DNA of 64,000 nucleotides from Agrococcus beijingensis (lineage in GTDB: Bacteria > Actinomycetota > Actinomycetes > Actinomycetales > Microbacteriaceae). Made by a program: the position numbers and the translations under genes. Of this stretch, positions 35,648-48,398 are shown one piece after another; the first letter of the stretch is position 1; each line of letters begins with the position of its first letter. The stretch is taken from NCBI RefSeq assembly GCF_030758955.1, contig NZ_CP132360.1, positions 1,469,778 to 1,533,777 on the forward strand. Reading direction: 5' to 3'. The notes under the pieces were generated by a model. That model was not told the origin of the DNA, searched no databases, and saw only the letters and a program-made list of their open reading frames with translations.

Positions 35648-37159
35648 TCAGCCGGCTGCGCGCTCCAGTACGATCTCGCGCACCCGCGCCGCGTCCGCCT
35701 GGCCGCGCATCGCCTTCATGACGGCACCGATGACCGCACCCGCGGCCTGCACCTTGCCGTCGCGGATCTTCGCGAGCACGTCGGGCTGGGCGGCGAGCGC
35801 CTGGTCGACGGCCGCCACGAGCGCGGTCTCGTCGGTGACCACCTGCAGGCCGCGCGCGGCGGCCACCTCGCTCGGGCTGCCCTCGCCGGCGATGACGCCC
35901 TCGAGCGCCTGGCGCGCCAGTCGGTCGTTGAGCGTGCCCGCGTCGATGAGCTGCTGCAGCTCGGCGACGTGCGCCGGCTCGACCAGCGACTCGGCCTCGA
36001 CGCCGCGCTCGTTGGCGACGCGGGCGATCTCGCCCGTCCACCACTTGCGCGCCGACTGGGGCGATGCGCCGGCGGCCACCGTGGCCTCGAGCAGGTGCAG
36101 CATGTCGCCGTTCACGACGTCCTGGAACTCGAGGTCGGTGAAGCCCCAGTCGCCCTTGAGACGGCGACGACGGGCGACGGGCTGCTCGGGCAGCTCGGCG
36201 CGCAGCTCCTCGACCAGCGCTCGGCTCGGCTGCACGGGCAGCAGGTCGGGCTCGGGGAAGTAGCGGTAGTCGTCGGCATCCGACTTGGGGCGTCCCGGGC
36301 TGGTGGTGCCGGTGTCCTCGTGCCAGTGGCGCGTCTCTTGCGTGATCGTGCCGCCGGCGTCGAGGATCGCCGCCTGGCGCTGGATCTCGTAGCGCACGGC
36401 GCGCTCGACCGAGCGCAGCGAGTTGACGTTCTTCGTCTCGGTGCGGGTGCCGAGCTTCGCGTCGCCGCGCGGGCGCAGGCTCACGTTGGCGTCGCAGCGC
36501 AGGTTGCCGCGCTCCATCCGCGCCTCGGAGATGCCGAGCGACAGCACGATGTCGCGGATGGTGGCGACGTAGCGCTTCGCGATCTCCGGTGCGTCGTGCT
36601 CGGCGCCGAAGATCATGTTCGTGACGATCTCCACCAGTGGCACGCCCGCCCGGTTGTAGTCGACCAGCGAGTACTCGGCGCCCTGGATCCGGCCGGTCGA
36701 GCCGCCCACGTGCGTGAGCTTGCCGGCGTCCTCCTCCATGTGGGCGCGCTCGATCGGGATGGTGACGATGCGGCCGTCGGCCAGCTCGATCTCGACCTGC
36801 CCGTCGAAGGCGATGGGCTCGTCGTACTGCGAGATCTGGTAGTTCTTCGGGGTGTCCGGGTAGAAGTAGTTCTTGCGCGCGAAGCGGCTCGACTCGGCGA
36901 TCTGGCAGCCGAGCGCGAGGCCCAGCGAGATCGACGAGCGCACCGCCTGCTGGTTGACCACCGGCAGACTGCCGGGCAGGCCGAGGCTCAGCGGGTCGAT
37001 CAGCGTGTTGGGCGCGGCGTCGTGGAACTCCGGATTAGCGGGGTTCGGCGCGGCGGAGAACATCTTCGTGCGGGTGCCGAGCTCGACGTGCACCTCGAAG
37101 CCGAGCACGGGCTCGAACAGCTCGAGGGCCTTGTCGAAGTCCATCAGCCTGTCCTTCAT
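35648..37159 (-). CDS. gatB: Asp-tRNA(Asn)/Glu-tRNA(Gln) amidotransferase subunit B
   Basis: Phosphorylates misacylated Glu-tRNA(Gln) or Asp-tRNA(Asn) and carries out the amidation with ammonia from GatA. Of 503 residues, the catalytic cradle shows [46 protein letters not shown] and [24 protein letters not shown] segments. The C-terminal YqeY-like tail domain holds [21 protein letters not shown]. The start overlaps the gatA stop in ATGA. Last gene of gatC-gatA-gatB. Its presence implies the organism lacks one or both of GlnRS and AsnRS. Confidence 0.95.
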   Translation of the reverse strand: MKDRLMDFDKALELFEPVLGFEVHVELGTRTKMFSAAPNPANPEFHDAAPNTLIDPLSLGLPGSLPVVNQQAVRSSISLGLALGCQIAESSRFARKNYFYPDTPKNYQISQYDEPIAFDGQVEIELADGRIVTIPIERAHMEEDAGKLTHVGGSTGRIQGAEYSLVDYNRAGVPLVEIVTNMIFGAEHDAPEIAKRYVATIRDIVLSLGISEARMERGNLRCDANVSLRPRGDAKLGTRTETKNVNSLRSVERAVRYEIQRQAAILDAGGTITQETRHWHEDTGTTSPGRPKSDADDYRYFPEPDLLPVQPSRALVEELRAELPEQPVARRRRLKGDWGFTDLEFQDVVNGDMLHLLEATVAAGASPQSARKWWTGEIARVANERGVEAESLVEPAHVAELQQLIDAGTLNDRLARQALEGVIAGEGSPSEVAAARGLQVVTDETALVAAVDQALAAQPDVLAKIRDGKVQAAGAVIGAVMKAMRGQADAARVREIVLERAAG

Positions 37160-38670
37160 CGGGTCGCCTCCGCAAGCTCCGGTGCCTTCGTCGTCAGGAT
37201 GCCGCCCCAGCGGTCGGCGAGCAGCGCCTCGATGGTGGCGCCGGCGCGGTAGAGCCGCTCGTCCTCGAACATCGGCGCCAGCAGCTGCAGGCCGACGGGC
37301 AGGCCGTCGTCGCCGAGCCCCATCGGCAGCCCCATGCCGGGGATGCCGGCGAGGTTGGCCGGGATCGTCGTGATGTCGTTGGCGTACATCGCGAGCGGGT
37401 CGTCGAGCTTCTCGCCGAGCTTGAACGCCGTGGTGGGCGCGGCCGGGCTGATGAGGATGTCGGCCTGCTCGAACGCGGCGTCGAAGTCGCGCTGGATGAG
37501 CGTGCGCACCTTCTGCGCGGAGCCGTAGTAGGCGTCGTAGTAGCCGGCGGAGAGGGCGTAGGTGCCGAGGATGATGCGGCGCTTCACCTCGGAGCCGAAG
37601 CCAGCCTCGCGCGATGCCGCCATGACGTCCTCGACGGTCTGGCCGGGTCGCTCGACGCGCAGGCCGAACCGCACGGAGTCGAAGCGTGCGAGGTTCGACG
37701 AGGCCTCCGCCGGGAGGATCAGGTAGTAGGCGGCGACCGAGTACGCGAACGACGGGCACGAGACCTCGACGACGTCAGCACCCGCATCCGTCATGAGCTG
37801 CACCGCCTCCTGGAAGCGGGCGTCGACGTCGGCGGCGATGCCGTCGCTGTCGAGCTCCTTGACCACGCCGACCTTCATGCCCTGCAGGCTGCCGGCCGCC
37901 GCGCCCTCTCGGGCGGCGGCGGCGAACGACGGCCAGGCGCGGTCGAGGCTGGTGGAGTCGTGCGGGTCGTAGCCGCCGATGACGTCGTGGATGAGCGCCG
38001 AGTCGAGCACGGTGCGCGTGACGGGGCCGACCTGGTCGAGGCTCGACGCCAGCGCGATCGAGCCGTAGCGGCTGACGCCGCCGTAGGTGGGCTTGACGCC
38101 GACGGTGCCGGTGACGGATGCGGGCTGGCGGATCGAGCCGCCGGTGTCGGACCCGAGCGCGAAGGGCGCCTCGAACGCGGCCACCGCAGCGGCCGAGCCG
38201 CCGCCGGAGCCGCCGGGGATGCGGTCGGTGTCCCAGGGGTTGCGAGTGGGGCCGTAGGCGGAGTGCTCGGTCGACGAGCCCATCGCGAACTCGTCCATGT
38301 TGGTCTTGCCGAGCGGCACGAGGCCCGCGGCCTTCAGGCGCGCGACGGGCGTGGCGTCGTACGGGGGCACCCAGCCCTCGAGGATGCGCGAGCCCGAGGT
38401 CGAGGGCATGCCGATCGTGCAGAGCACATCCTTGATGGCGACCGGCGCTCCGGCGAGCGCGTGCAGCTGCTCGCCCGCGGCGCGGCGCTCGTCGACGGCG
38501 CGCGCCTGGTCGAGCGCGCCGGCGTTGATGTGGAGGAAGGCGTGGATCTCGCCGTCGACCGCGGCGATCCGGTCGAGGTGCGCCTGGGTCGCCTCGACGC
38601 TCGAGACCTCGCCGCTCGTGAGCAGGCCTGCGAGCTCGTGGCCCGCGAGGCGCGTGAGGTCGCCGCTCAC
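37156..38670 (-). CDS. gatA: Glutamyl-tRNA(Gln) amidotransferase subunit A
   Basis: Amidase generating ammonia from glutamine for GatB; 504 residues. The amidase signature is seen as [20 protein letters not shown] (catalytic Lys), [16 protein letters not shown] and [30 protein letters not shown] holds the nucleophile and cis-Ser. GTG at 38670 overlaps the gatC stop in GTGA, and its own stop overlaps gatB. Length and motifs are normal for the family. Confidence 0.96.
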   Translation of the reverse strand: MSGDLTRLAGHELAGLLTSGEVSSVEATQAHLDRIAAVDGEIHAFLHINAGALDQARAVDERRAAGEQLHALAGAPVAIKDVLCTIGMPSTSGSRILEGWVPPYDATPVARLKAAGLVPLGKTNMDEFAMGSSTEHSAYGPTRNPWDTDRIPGGSGGGSAAAVAAFEAPFALGSDTGGSIRQPASVTGTVGVKPTYGGVSRYGSIALASSLDQVGPVTRTVLDSALIHDVIGGYDPHDSTSLDRAWPSFAAAAREGAAAGSLQGMKVGVVKELDSDGIAADVDARFQEAVQLMTDAGADVVEVSCPSFAYSVAAYYLILPAEASSNLARFDSVRFGLRVERPGQTVEDVMAASREAGFGSEVKRRIILGTYALSAGYYDAYYGSAQKVRTLIQRDFDAAFEQADILISPAAPTTAFKLGEKLDDPLAMYANDITTIPANLAGIPGMGLPMGLGDDGLPVGLQLLAPMFEDERLYRAGATIEALLADRWGGILTTKAPELAEATR

Positions 38671-38966
38671 TGCTCCTCCCCCAGGATCGCCGAGACGCGG
38701 AAGCGCTCGCCGTCGTGGCTGGGGGCGCCGCGCAGCGCCTGCTCGGTGGTCAGCGTGTCGCCCACGATGTCGTCGCGCATGACGTTGGCCATCGGCACCG
38801 GGTGGCTCGTCGCCGGCACGTCGTCGCCGGCGACCCGGTTGACGGTGGCGATCGCGTCGACGATCTTCGCCAGCTCGCTCGTGAGGCTCGTCACCTCGTC
38901 GTCGGTGAGCGCGATGCGGGCCAGTCCAGCCAGGTGCTGGACCTCCTCGCGGGTGATCTCGGACAT
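38667..38966 (-). CDS. gatC: Glutamyl-tRNA(Gln) amidotransferase subunit C
   Basis: Small linker subunit of 99 residues that wraps around GatA and GatB. It begins [20 protein letters not shown], contains [19 protein letters not shown] and ends with [21 protein letters not shown], all typical. The ATG at 38966 is preceded by GAGGAG at 5 bases. First gene of gatCAB. A 35-base gap separates it from the YdcF gene upstream, so it may be read through from there. Confidence 0.95.
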   Translation of the reverse strand: MSEITREEVQHLAGLARIALTDDEVTSLTSELAKIVDAIATVNRVAGDDVPATSHPVPMANVMRDDIVGDTLTTEQALRGAPSHDGERFRVSAILGEEQ

Positions 38967-39001
38967 GCGTCTCCTCGTCGGCTGCGGGGGTTCGCTCAAT
39001 C

Positions 39002-39934
39002 CTACGGCTGTGCGATCAGGGCCCAGACCGCCAGGGCCTCGAGCAGCACGGCCGCCACGACGCAGCTCCAGCGGTGGTCGGCCGCGATCGCGAGCGCTTC
39101 CCGCACGATCGCGCCCGGCCGGTACGAGGGCCGCGTCCAGGCGCCGACGACCGTGCCGTCGATGCCCGCCTCGGCGAGCAGCCAGGCCGTGCGGTAGGCG
39201 TGATACTCGCTCGTGACCACCGCGAGCGGCAGCTCGGTGACCAGCGACCTCGAGAGCGCGAGGTTCTCGCGGGTGCTCGTCGACCGCTCCTCGAGATCGA
39301 TGGCTGCGGCCGGCACACCCAGGTGCTGCTGGAGATGCTCGGCCATCGCCGACGCCTCGGTGCGCACCTCGTCGTTGCCCTGGCCTCCCGAGACCAGGAT
39401 GCGGGCGCCGGGTCGGGCATCGAGCGCCTCGCGCCAGAGCTCGGCCCCGCGCTCGACCCGACGGCGCAGCAGCGGGCCGACGGCGCGCCCGCGCAGGCCC
39501 GCGCCCAGGATCAGCACCGTGCCGGGCGCAGGCTCGGCGCGCGAGCGGCGCGCGTAGAGCGCCATCGCCGTCAGCAGCACGGCGAAGGCGAGGCCCGCGG
39601 CCCACAGAGGGAGCGCGAGCAGCAGCAGCGCGCGGGCGACGGCCGGGGCCGGCACAGCCGCGAGCGCGATGCCGGCGGCGAGCAGCAGCATGCCCGCGCC
39701 GAGCAGCGCGATGAGCACGTCGGTCGCGCGCACCCGCACCAGCCGGGTCAGCACCAGCGCGTGCCAGAGCGAGCCGCCGCCGAGTCCGGCGGTCGCGATG
39801 GCGGCGGCGCTCACCAGCAGCGGCTCGGGCACGGCCGGGGCGAGCACGAGCGCGAGCAGGCAGGTGGCGGCCGTGACGAGCGCGACGGCGCCGAGCGCGG
39901 GGCGGAGCACCCGCATCCGCCGCCCGTCTGCCAC
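39002..39934 (-). CDS. YdcF/ElyC/SanA family (DUF218) membrane protein
   Basis: Membrane protein of 310 residues. The N-terminal 150 residues carry four or five helices ([39 protein letters not shown] and others). The DUF218 domain follows with [49 protein letters not shown] and [15 protein letters not shown]. Family members act in envelope or peptidoglycan precursor handling, with mechanism unclear. GTG at 39934 lies 7 bases after TAGGGT. An alternative ATG six codons later is less likely. Divergent from the LexA-boxed radical SAM gene. Confidence 0.85.
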   Translation of the reverse strand: MADGRRMRVLRPALGAVALVTAATCLLALVLAPAVPEPLLVSAAAIATAGLGGGSLWHALVLTRLVRVRATDVLIALLGAGMLLLAAGIALAAVPAPAVARALLLLALPLWAAGLAFAVLLTAMALYARRSRAEPAPGTVLILGAGLRGRAVGPLLRRRVERGAELWREALDARPGARILVSGGQGNDEVRTEASAMAEHLQQHLGVPAAAIDLEERSTSTRENLALSRSLVTELPLAVVTSEYHAYRTAWLLAEAGIDGTVVGAWTRPSYRPGAIVREALAIAADHRWSCVVAAVLLEALAVWALIAQP

Positions 39935-39947
39935 GCTCAGCACCCTA
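39932..39947 (-). promoter_or_regulatory. Leaderless YdcF promoter
   Basis: TAGGGT (39947-39942), seven bases, GTG. Confidence 0.58.
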
Positions 39948-39975
39948 CAAGCGGCGCGTCGCGCTTGCGCCGCGA

Positions 39976-39991
39976 TCGAACGTGTGTTCGA
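39976..39991. promoter_or_regulatory. LexA (SOS) box
   Basis: TCGAACGTGTGTTCGA is a perfect match to the actinobacterial SOS box TCGAAC-N4-GTTCGA. It ends 9 bases before the radical SAM start and lies in the -42 to -57 region of the divergent YdcF promoter. Confidence 0.85.
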
Positions 39992-40000
39992 ATGTCGGGC

Positions 40001-41047
40001 ATGCGATGGGAAGGCCAGACCGCGACGCACATCGACGCCGACGCCCTGCCCGGTCTCGAGGAGCGCGCGAGCGTGCTCGAGTCGTGGCCGACGCCGGGCT
40101 TCGACGGCATGTCGTTCCTCGAGATCACCGCGAAGAGCGCGCTGAACCACGTGCCGGGCGACGGCTTCATGGGCGGCACGTGGACGATCAACCCCTACCG
40201 CGGCTGCCAGCACGCGTGCCGCTACTGCTTCGCGCGCAACACCCACACCTATCTCGACCTCGACGCGGGCGCCGACTTCGACTCGCGCATCGTCGTGAAG
40301 GCCAACCTGGTCGACGTGCTGGAGCGCGAGCTCGCCGGGCCGCGGCGCGACGTGCAGGCGGTGCAGCTGGGCACGAACACCGACCCGTATCAGCGCGCCG
40401 AGGGCCGCTACCGGCTCATGCCCGGCGTGCTGCGGGCGCTCGCTCGGCACGGCGCCTCGATCTCGATCCTCACGAAGGGCACGCTGCTGCGCCGCGACCT
40501 GCCGCTCTTGGCCGAGATCGCGAAGGAGGTGCCGGTCTCGGTGGCGATGTCGATCGCGATCTTCGACGACGAGCTGCAGCAGCAGGTGGAGCCGGGCACC
40601 CCGACGACGCGCTCACGGCTCGAGACGGTTCGGGCCGTGCGCGAGGCCGGGCTCGACTGCGCCGTCTTCGCGATGCCGATCCTGCCCGGGCTCACCGACA
40701 CCCGCGCGCATCTCGAGGGCGCGTTCGCGGCGATCGCCGAGGCGGGCGCGACGAGCGCGATCGCCAGCGCCCTGCACCTGCGGCCCGGCGCGCGCGAGTG
40801 GTACACGGCCTGGCTGCGGCAGGAGCATCCGGAGCTCGTGCCGCTCTACGGCCGCGTGTACGGGGGCGGCACCTACGCGCATCCGGAGTACCGCGCGTGG
40901 TTGCGCGAGCGCATCCGCCCGCTCGTGCGCCGCCACCGGCTCGCGCCCGTGCGCACGACCGCGGGCACCGGGCTCGCCGCTCCCCCGCCGCGCGCGCGGC
41001 AGCTGCCGTCGACGAGCGAGCCGCTGCCGGCGACGACGCTGTTCTGA
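40001..41047 (+). CDS. Radical SAM protein, Rv2578c / spore-photoproduct-lyase-like family
   Basis: Iron-sulfur radical enzyme of 348 residues. The cluster motif is YRGCQHACRYCFARNTH (CxxxCxxC, near residue 70). GTNTDPYQRAEGRYRLMPG and SILTKGTLLRRDLPLL are diagnostic of the Rv2578c group. Relatives resemble SplB, which repairs DNA photoproducts; the substrate of this group is unproven. The C-terminus ends PATTLF. Start at 40001 matches the family start MRW; an in-frame ATG at 39992 touches the LexA box. SOS control is predicted from that box. It converges on the PIN toxin gene with a 2-base gap. Confidence 0.9.
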   Translation: MRWEGQTATHIDADALPGLEERASVLESWPTPGFDGMSFLEITAKSALNHVPGDGFMGGTWTINPYRGCQHACRYCFARNTHTYLDLDAGADFDSRIVVKANLVDVLERELAGPRRDVQAVQLGTNTDPYQRAEGRYRLMPGVLRALARHGASISILTKGTLLRRDLPLLAEIAKEVPVSVAMSIAIFDDELQQQVEPGTPTTRSRLETVRAVREAGLDCAVFAMPILPGLTDTRAHLEGAFAAIAEAGATSAIASALHLRPGAREWYTAWLRQEHPELVPLYGRVYGGGTYAHPEYRAWLRERIRPLVRRHRLAPVRTTAGTGLAAPPPRARQLPSTSEPLPATTLF

Positions 41048-41049
41048 GC

Positions 41050-41457
41050 TCAGACCTCGTGCGCGCGCAGTCCCCTGTGGCGCGCCGCTCTCGCGACCGC
41101 ACGGTCGGTCGTCGCGAGCTGGGCACCGAGAAGCTCTGCAGTGTGCACCACGACCGCGTCGGGCATTCGGAGGCCCGTTTCACTGCGGATGGTCGCGATC
41201 GCCGCCGCGCCGTCCGCAGAGAGCGCGATTCGTGCCACACCGAGCTGTTCGATAGCCCGCTCGGCGCGGCTCAGGATGCCTCTGCTGGCCGGGTGCGCGA
41301 GACATTCAGCGATCGTCAGCACACTCGCAGCCAGCGGCGCGGGCGCGAGACTGTTGAGGAGCTCCTCGGTTCGTGCGTGCAGCGCGTCATCCCCGTCGAG
41401 GTGCGCGATGATCACGCCGGCGTCGAGCACGACCACCGCCGGAGAGGCTTGGCTCAC
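41050..41457 (-). CDS. PIN-domain toxin (VapC-like)
   Basis: Predicted ribonuclease of 135 residues. The acidic residues of the PIN site are present: VVVLDAGVIIAHLDGDD (Asp), LTIAECLAHP (Glu), LRMPDAVVVHTA (Asp) and ATTDRAVARAA (Asp). GTG at 41457 overlaps the antitoxin stop in GTGA, the usual toxin arrangement. Another in-frame GTG at 41466 is possible. VapC toxins cleave specific tRNAs or rRNA, and the target here is unknown. The only mobile or defence-like module between the SOS gene and ligA. Confidence 0.85.
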   Translation of the reverse strand: MSQASPAVVVLDAGVIIAHLDGDDALHARTEELLNSLAPAPLAASVLTIAECLAHPASRGILSRAERAIEQLGVARIALSADGAAAIATIRSETGLRMPDAVVVHTAELLGAQLATTDRAVARAARHRGLRAHEV

Positions 41458-41723
41458 GCGGGCCACTCCGCACGCAGACGCTCGCGTTCGCCGGGCTCGT
41501 ACACGCCGGAGAGCGCGCCCGCAGTCGTACGGATTGCCTCGAGTCGCTCGGCGATCGCCTGCTCGACGGCGCTCTCAGCGTGTTCTGCGCCACGTTCGAT
41601 GAGCTTGCGCAGCAGCGCCGGCCGGTCGTCGCGCAGTTCGGGCCAGGCGCGAGCCGCGATGTCGAGCGCGTGCTCGATCGCCTCGGTCTCCGTGATGGAA
41701 TGTCGCGGCCTTGTCGTCGGCAT
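41454..41723 (-). CDS. Putative antitoxin of the PIN toxin
   Basis: Protein of 89 residues immediately upstream of and overlapping the toxin gene. It is rich in charged helical sequence (HALDIAARAWPELRDDRPA, SAVEQAIAERLEAIRTTAG) and ends YEPGERERLRAEWPA. No classical ribbon-helix-helix, AbrB or Phd signature is obvious to me, so its identity rests on position and size. The ATG at 41723 lies 6 bases after a TACACT box, leaderless. The tail would be expected to enter the toxin active site. Confidence 0.65.
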   Translation of the reverse strand: MPTTRPRHSITETEAIEHALDIAARAWPELRDDRPALLRKLIERGAEHAESAVEQAIAERLEAIRTTAGALSGVYEPGERERLRAEWPA

Positions 41724-41735
41724 GGCTTGAGTGTA
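41721..41735 (-). promoter_or_regulatory. Leaderless promoter of the antitoxin-toxin pair
   Basis: TACACT (41735-41730), six bases, ATG. No inverted repeat for autoregulation is evident nearby. Confidence 0.6.
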
Positions 41736-41781
41736 GCACCGGCCACTCGGTGCAGCACTGACCCTGTGGCGCCTGGGCCGG

Positions 41782-45359
<3,578 letters not shown>

Positions 45360-45497
45360 CTATGCGTGGGCTGTCCGTCCGGCCAGGATTCCCGATCACC
45401 GACCCAATCCGTCTCGACCAGGGCTCCGAACCCCGTACGACACCCAAGGCGCCACCCCGGCGCGAGGCCCGCAACGGCCATCACACAAGGAGGAGTC

Positions 45498-45908
45498 ATG
45501 ACTCAGTCCCCCAACCGGCTCGTCGCCACGATCTTCGGCGCGGTCTACCTGCTGGTCGGCGTGCTCGGCCTCTTCGTCGCCGGCGGCAACTTCGCCGGCC
45601 AAGAGGGCGGCCTGCTGCTCGGCATCTTCCAGGTCAACCACCTGCACAACATCGCCCACCTGCTCATCGGCGGCGCCCTGCTCGCCGCCGGCCTGCGCAG
45701 CACCCCCGCTGCCAAGAGCGTCAACATCGCCGTCGGCGCCGTCTACCTGCTGCTCGGCATCGTCGGGTTCTTCCTGGTCGGCACCGCGCTGAACATCCTG
45801 GCCCTCAACACCCCCGACCACATCCTGCACCTCGCCTCGGCCATCGTGCTGCTCGGCACCGGCCTGGCGCTCGACCGCAGCGCGAGCACGTCGCGCGCTG
45901 CGATCTAG
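45498..45908 (+). CDS. DUF4383 family membrane protein
   Basis: Membrane protein of 136 residues with four helices: LVATIFGAVYLLVGVLGLFV, VNHLHNIAHLLIGGALLAAG, VNIAVGAVYLLLGIVGFFLV and a last one ILHLASAIVLLGTGLAL. The NHLHNIAHL and DHILHLASA histidine-containing repeats are diagnostic of DUF4383. The ATG at 45498 follows AAGGAGG by 5 bases. Function unknown. It is followed 8 bases later by another membrane protein gene, likely one operon. Confidence 0.88.
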   Translation: MTQSPNRLVATIFGAVYLLVGVLGLFVAGGNFAGQEGGLLLGIFQVNHLHNIAHLLIGGALLAAGLRSTPAAKSVNIAVGAVYLLLGIVGFFLVGTALNILALNTPDHILHLASAIVLLGTGLALDRSASTSRAAI

Positions 45909-45916
45909 GGGGACGC

Positions 45917-46408
45917 ATGGATGCGCTGACGCGGGTCTGGGGGGCCGTGGCAGCGCTCGGCGCGGCGCTCATCGCTCTGGCGGTGGGCGCCGCGGCCACG
46001 CCCTGGGTCGCGGTGCCGCTGCTGGCAGCGGGCGTGGCGCAGGCGGTCGTCGGCGTCATCGCCCTGCAGGGACGCCGCTGGCCCTCGGTCGCGGTGCTGA
46101 CGCCTATGCTCGTGCCCACCGTGGTCTGGCTGGCCGCGCTCCTCGCCGTGCCCGAGACGGCCGCGGCGCTGCCCATGGCGCCGCTGCTGGCCGAGACCGT
46201 GCTGGCGCTCGGCGCCGGTGCGCTGCTGCTCCTGCGGCGGCCGAGCGACGCCGAGCCCAAGCCGCTCGCGACCGTGCTCGGCCTGCTGAGCGCTGCGGCG
46301 GTCGTGGCGACCGTGGCCACCACGGCCCTCGCCGGCACGAACGCGGGCGCCTTCGCCGTGCCGCACGGCGAGCACGGCCTGACGGTCCAGGAGCACAGCG
46401 GGCACTGA
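45917..46408 (+). CDS. Hypothetical membrane protein
   Basis: Protein of 163 residues with four hydrophobic helices (VWGAVAALGAALIALAVGAA, VAVPLLAAGVAQAVVGVIAL, a third at 60-80 and LLAETVLALGAGALLLL) and a fifth near 130. The C-terminus is His-rich (VPHGEHGLTVQEHSGH) and would lie outside if helices are five. No family is recognised. The ATG at 45917 follows GGGGG. It lies 8 bases after the DUF4383 gene, so both are probably co-transcribed. Confidence 0.65.
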   Translation: MDALTRVWGAVAALGAALIALAVGAAATPWVAVPLLAAGVAQAVVGVIALQGRRWPSVAVLTPMLVPTVVWLAALLAVPETAAALPMAPLLAETVLALGAGALLLLRRPSDAEPKPLATVLGLLSAAAVVATVATTALAGTNAGAFAVPHGEHGLTVQEHSGH

Positions 46409-46423
46409 GCCCGCGAGCACCGA

Positions 46424-47545
46424 TCAGGCCGCGATCACGTCGGCTACCACCGTGCGGTCGATGGTGCACTGCCCCAGCACGCGCGTGCCGAGGTACAGCA
46501 CCGCCGACTGGCCGGTCGCGACGCCGGTGAGCGGCTCGTCGGCGTCGATGACGAGCTCGTCGCCCTGCATGCGGGCGCGCGCGGGCACCGGGTCGGCGTG
46601 GGCGCGGATCTGCACCTCGACCTCGAGCCCGTCGCCGCTGGCGTCGTCTCCGACGAGGGCCGGATGCGGTGCCCCGGCATGGGAGATGCGGCTGCCGGCG
46701 AGGCGCGACACCGCGAGCGCCTCCTTCGGCCCCACCACGATCTCGCGCGTCGCGGGCTTCACCTCGAGCACGAAGCGCGGGCGACCGTCGGGCGACGGCA
46801 CCCCGAGCGACAGCCCGCGGCGCTGGCCGACCGTGAAGCCGTGCACGCCGTCGTGGCTGCCGACGACGGCGCCGTCGCGGTCGACGATCTCGCCCGGATC
46901 GCTGCCCAGCCGCTCGGCCAGGAACCCGCGGGTGTCCCCGTCGGGGATGAAGCAGATGTCGTGGCTGTCGGGCTTCTGCGCCAGCAGGAAGCCGCGCTCG
47001 GCCGCCTCGGCGCGCACCTCGGCCTTCGAGGGGGTGTCGGCGAGCGGGAACCAGCAGTGCGCGAGCTGCGACGCGGTGAGCACGCCCAGCACATAGGACT
47101 GGTCCTTCGCCCAGTCGGCGGCCCGGTGCAGCTGGGGCCCCTCGGCGGTGTGCTCGACACGCGCGTAGTGGCCGGTGACGACGCGGTCGAAGCCGAGCCC
47201 GATGGCCCGGTCGAGCAGCGCCTCGAACTTGATCTTCTCGTTGCACCGCAGGCACGGGTTGGGGGTGCGGCCGGCGGCGTACTCGTCGACGAAGTCCTGC
47301 ACCACGTCGCCGTGGAAGCGCTCGGAGAAGTCCCAGACGTAGAAGGGGATGCCGAGCCGGTCGGCGACGCGGCGGGCATCCATGGCGTCCTCGACGGTGC
47401 AGCAGCCGCGGCTGCCCGTGCGGAGCGTGCCGGGCATGCGGCTGAGCGCCAGGTGCACGCCGACGACCTCGTGCCCGGCGTCGACGGCGCGCGCGGCCGC
47501 GACGGCCGAGTCGACGCCCCCCGACATGGCTGCCAGCACCTTCAT
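46424..47545 (-). CDS. mnmA: tRNA-specific 2-thiouridylase MnmA
   Basis: Thiolates U34 of Lys, Glu and Gln tRNAs, using ATP and sulfur relayed from a cysteine desulfurase. Of 373 residues, the PP-loop is [18 protein letters not shown]. The first catalytic cysteine is in [17 protein letters not shown] and the second in [15 protein letters not shown]. The tRNA/beta-barrel C-terminus has [13 protein letters not shown]. The ATG at 47545 follows GGGAGG by 5 bases. A probable sulfur donor, the desulfurase at 48955-50082, lies one gene pair away on the same strand, as is common in actinobacteria. Confidence 0.95.
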   Translation of the reverse strand: MKVLAAMSGGVDSAVAAARAVDAGHEVVGVHLALSRMPGTLRTGSRGCCTVEDAMDARRVADRLGIPFYVWDFSERFHGDVVQDFVDEYAAGRTPNPCLRCNEKIKFEALLDRAIGLGFDRVVTGHYARVEHTAEGPQLHRAADWAKDQSYVLGVLTASQLAHCWFPLADTPSKAEVRAEAAERGFLLAQKPDSHDICFIPDGDTRGFLAERLGSDPGEIVDRDGAVVGSHDGVHGFTVGQRRGLSLGVPSPDGRPRFVLEVKPATREIVVGPKEALAVSRLAGSRISHAGAPHPALVGDDASGDGLEVEVQIRAHADPVPARARMQGDELVIDADEPLTGVATGQSAVLYLGTRVLGQCTIDRTVVADVIAA

Positions 47546-47564
47546 GCGCACCTCCCGACTGATC

Positions 47565-47570
47565 AGGGTA
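47565..47570 (-). promoter_or_regulatory. mnmA -10 box
   Basis: TACCCT predicts a short leader of about 13 bases carrying GGGAGG. Confidence 0.45.
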
Positions 47571-47615
47571 CCGACTCAGCCCGGATGGCTCAGGCCCGTG
47601 TGCGAGGGTGCCGAC

Positions 47616-48398
47616 GTGAGCGCTCGGTCCACGACGCCGCCGCGCGTCTCCGTCGTCATCCCCGTGCGCGATGACGCTCGAGCACTCCGCGCGTGCCTCC
47701 GCAGGCTCGCTGCGCAGACCGTCGCCCCGTTCGAGGTGATCGTCGTCGACAACGGCAGCCGCGACGACAGCATCGACGTGGCGCGCGCGGCCGGGGCGAC
47801 GGTGCTCGAGGAGCCGCGGCCGGGCATCCCGGCGACGGCCGCTCGCGGCTACGACGCGGCGGCCGGCGAGGTGATCGCGCGCTGCGACGCCGACTCGCTG
47901 GTGCCGCGCGACTGGATCGAGCGCATCGCGGCCGCGTTCGCGGCCGACGACGCGCTCGACGCCCTGACCGGGCCGGGCAGGTTCCACGACCTGCCGCGGC
48001 CCTGGGCAGGGCTCGCGAGCGCCGCCTATGCGCTCGGCGTCTTCGGCGTCGCAGGGGCCGCGGTCGCGAACGTGCCCGTGTGGGGCTCCAACATGGCGCT
48101 GCGACGCTCGGCCTGGCTGGCGATCGCCGACCGCGTGCCGCGCGACGACCCGCAGCTGCACGACGACCTCGACGTGTCGATGCGGCTCGGTCCCGACGCT
48201 CGCGTGCGCCTCGACCCCAGGCTGCGGGTGCGCGCGCAGGGCCGCATGTTCCGCAGCCGGGCCGACGTGCGCCGCCGCTTCTCGGTCGCCATGCGCACCT
48301 TCCGGCGCGGCTGGGCCGACGAGGGCTCGCCGGGCCGCCGCTGGCTGCGCAGGCTCGGGCAGCCGCGGCCGCGGCCGCGGCGGCGGGGCCGGCGATGA
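47616..48398 (+). CDS. Family 2 glycosyltransferase
   Basis: Cytosolic or membrane-associated GT-A enzyme of 260 residues. The fold begins RVSVVIPVRDDARALRACL, has VIVVDNGSRDDSIDVARAAG and the metal site VIARCDADSLVPRDWIERI. The acceptor region VWGSNMALRRSAWL is followed by DPQLHDDLDVSMRLG. The C-terminus is strongly basic (RPRPRRRGRR) and lacks helices. GTG at 47616 is weakly supported by GAGGG. It overlaps the next membrane protein gene in ATGA. Sugar donor and acceptor unknown; envelope or lipid glycosylation is likely. Confidence 0.85.
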   Translation: MSARSTTPPRVSVVIPVRDDARALRACLRRLAAQTVAPFEVIVVDNGSRDDSIDVARAAGATVLEEPRPGIPATAARGYDAAAGEVIARCDADSLVPRDWIERIAAAFAADDALDALTGPGRFHDLPRPWAGLASAAYALGVFGVAGAAVANVPVWGSNMALRRSAWLAIADRVPRDDPQLHDDLDVSMRLGPDARVRLDPRLRVRAQGRMFRSRADVRRRFSVAMRTFRRGWADEGSPGRRWLRRLGQPRPRPRRRGRR

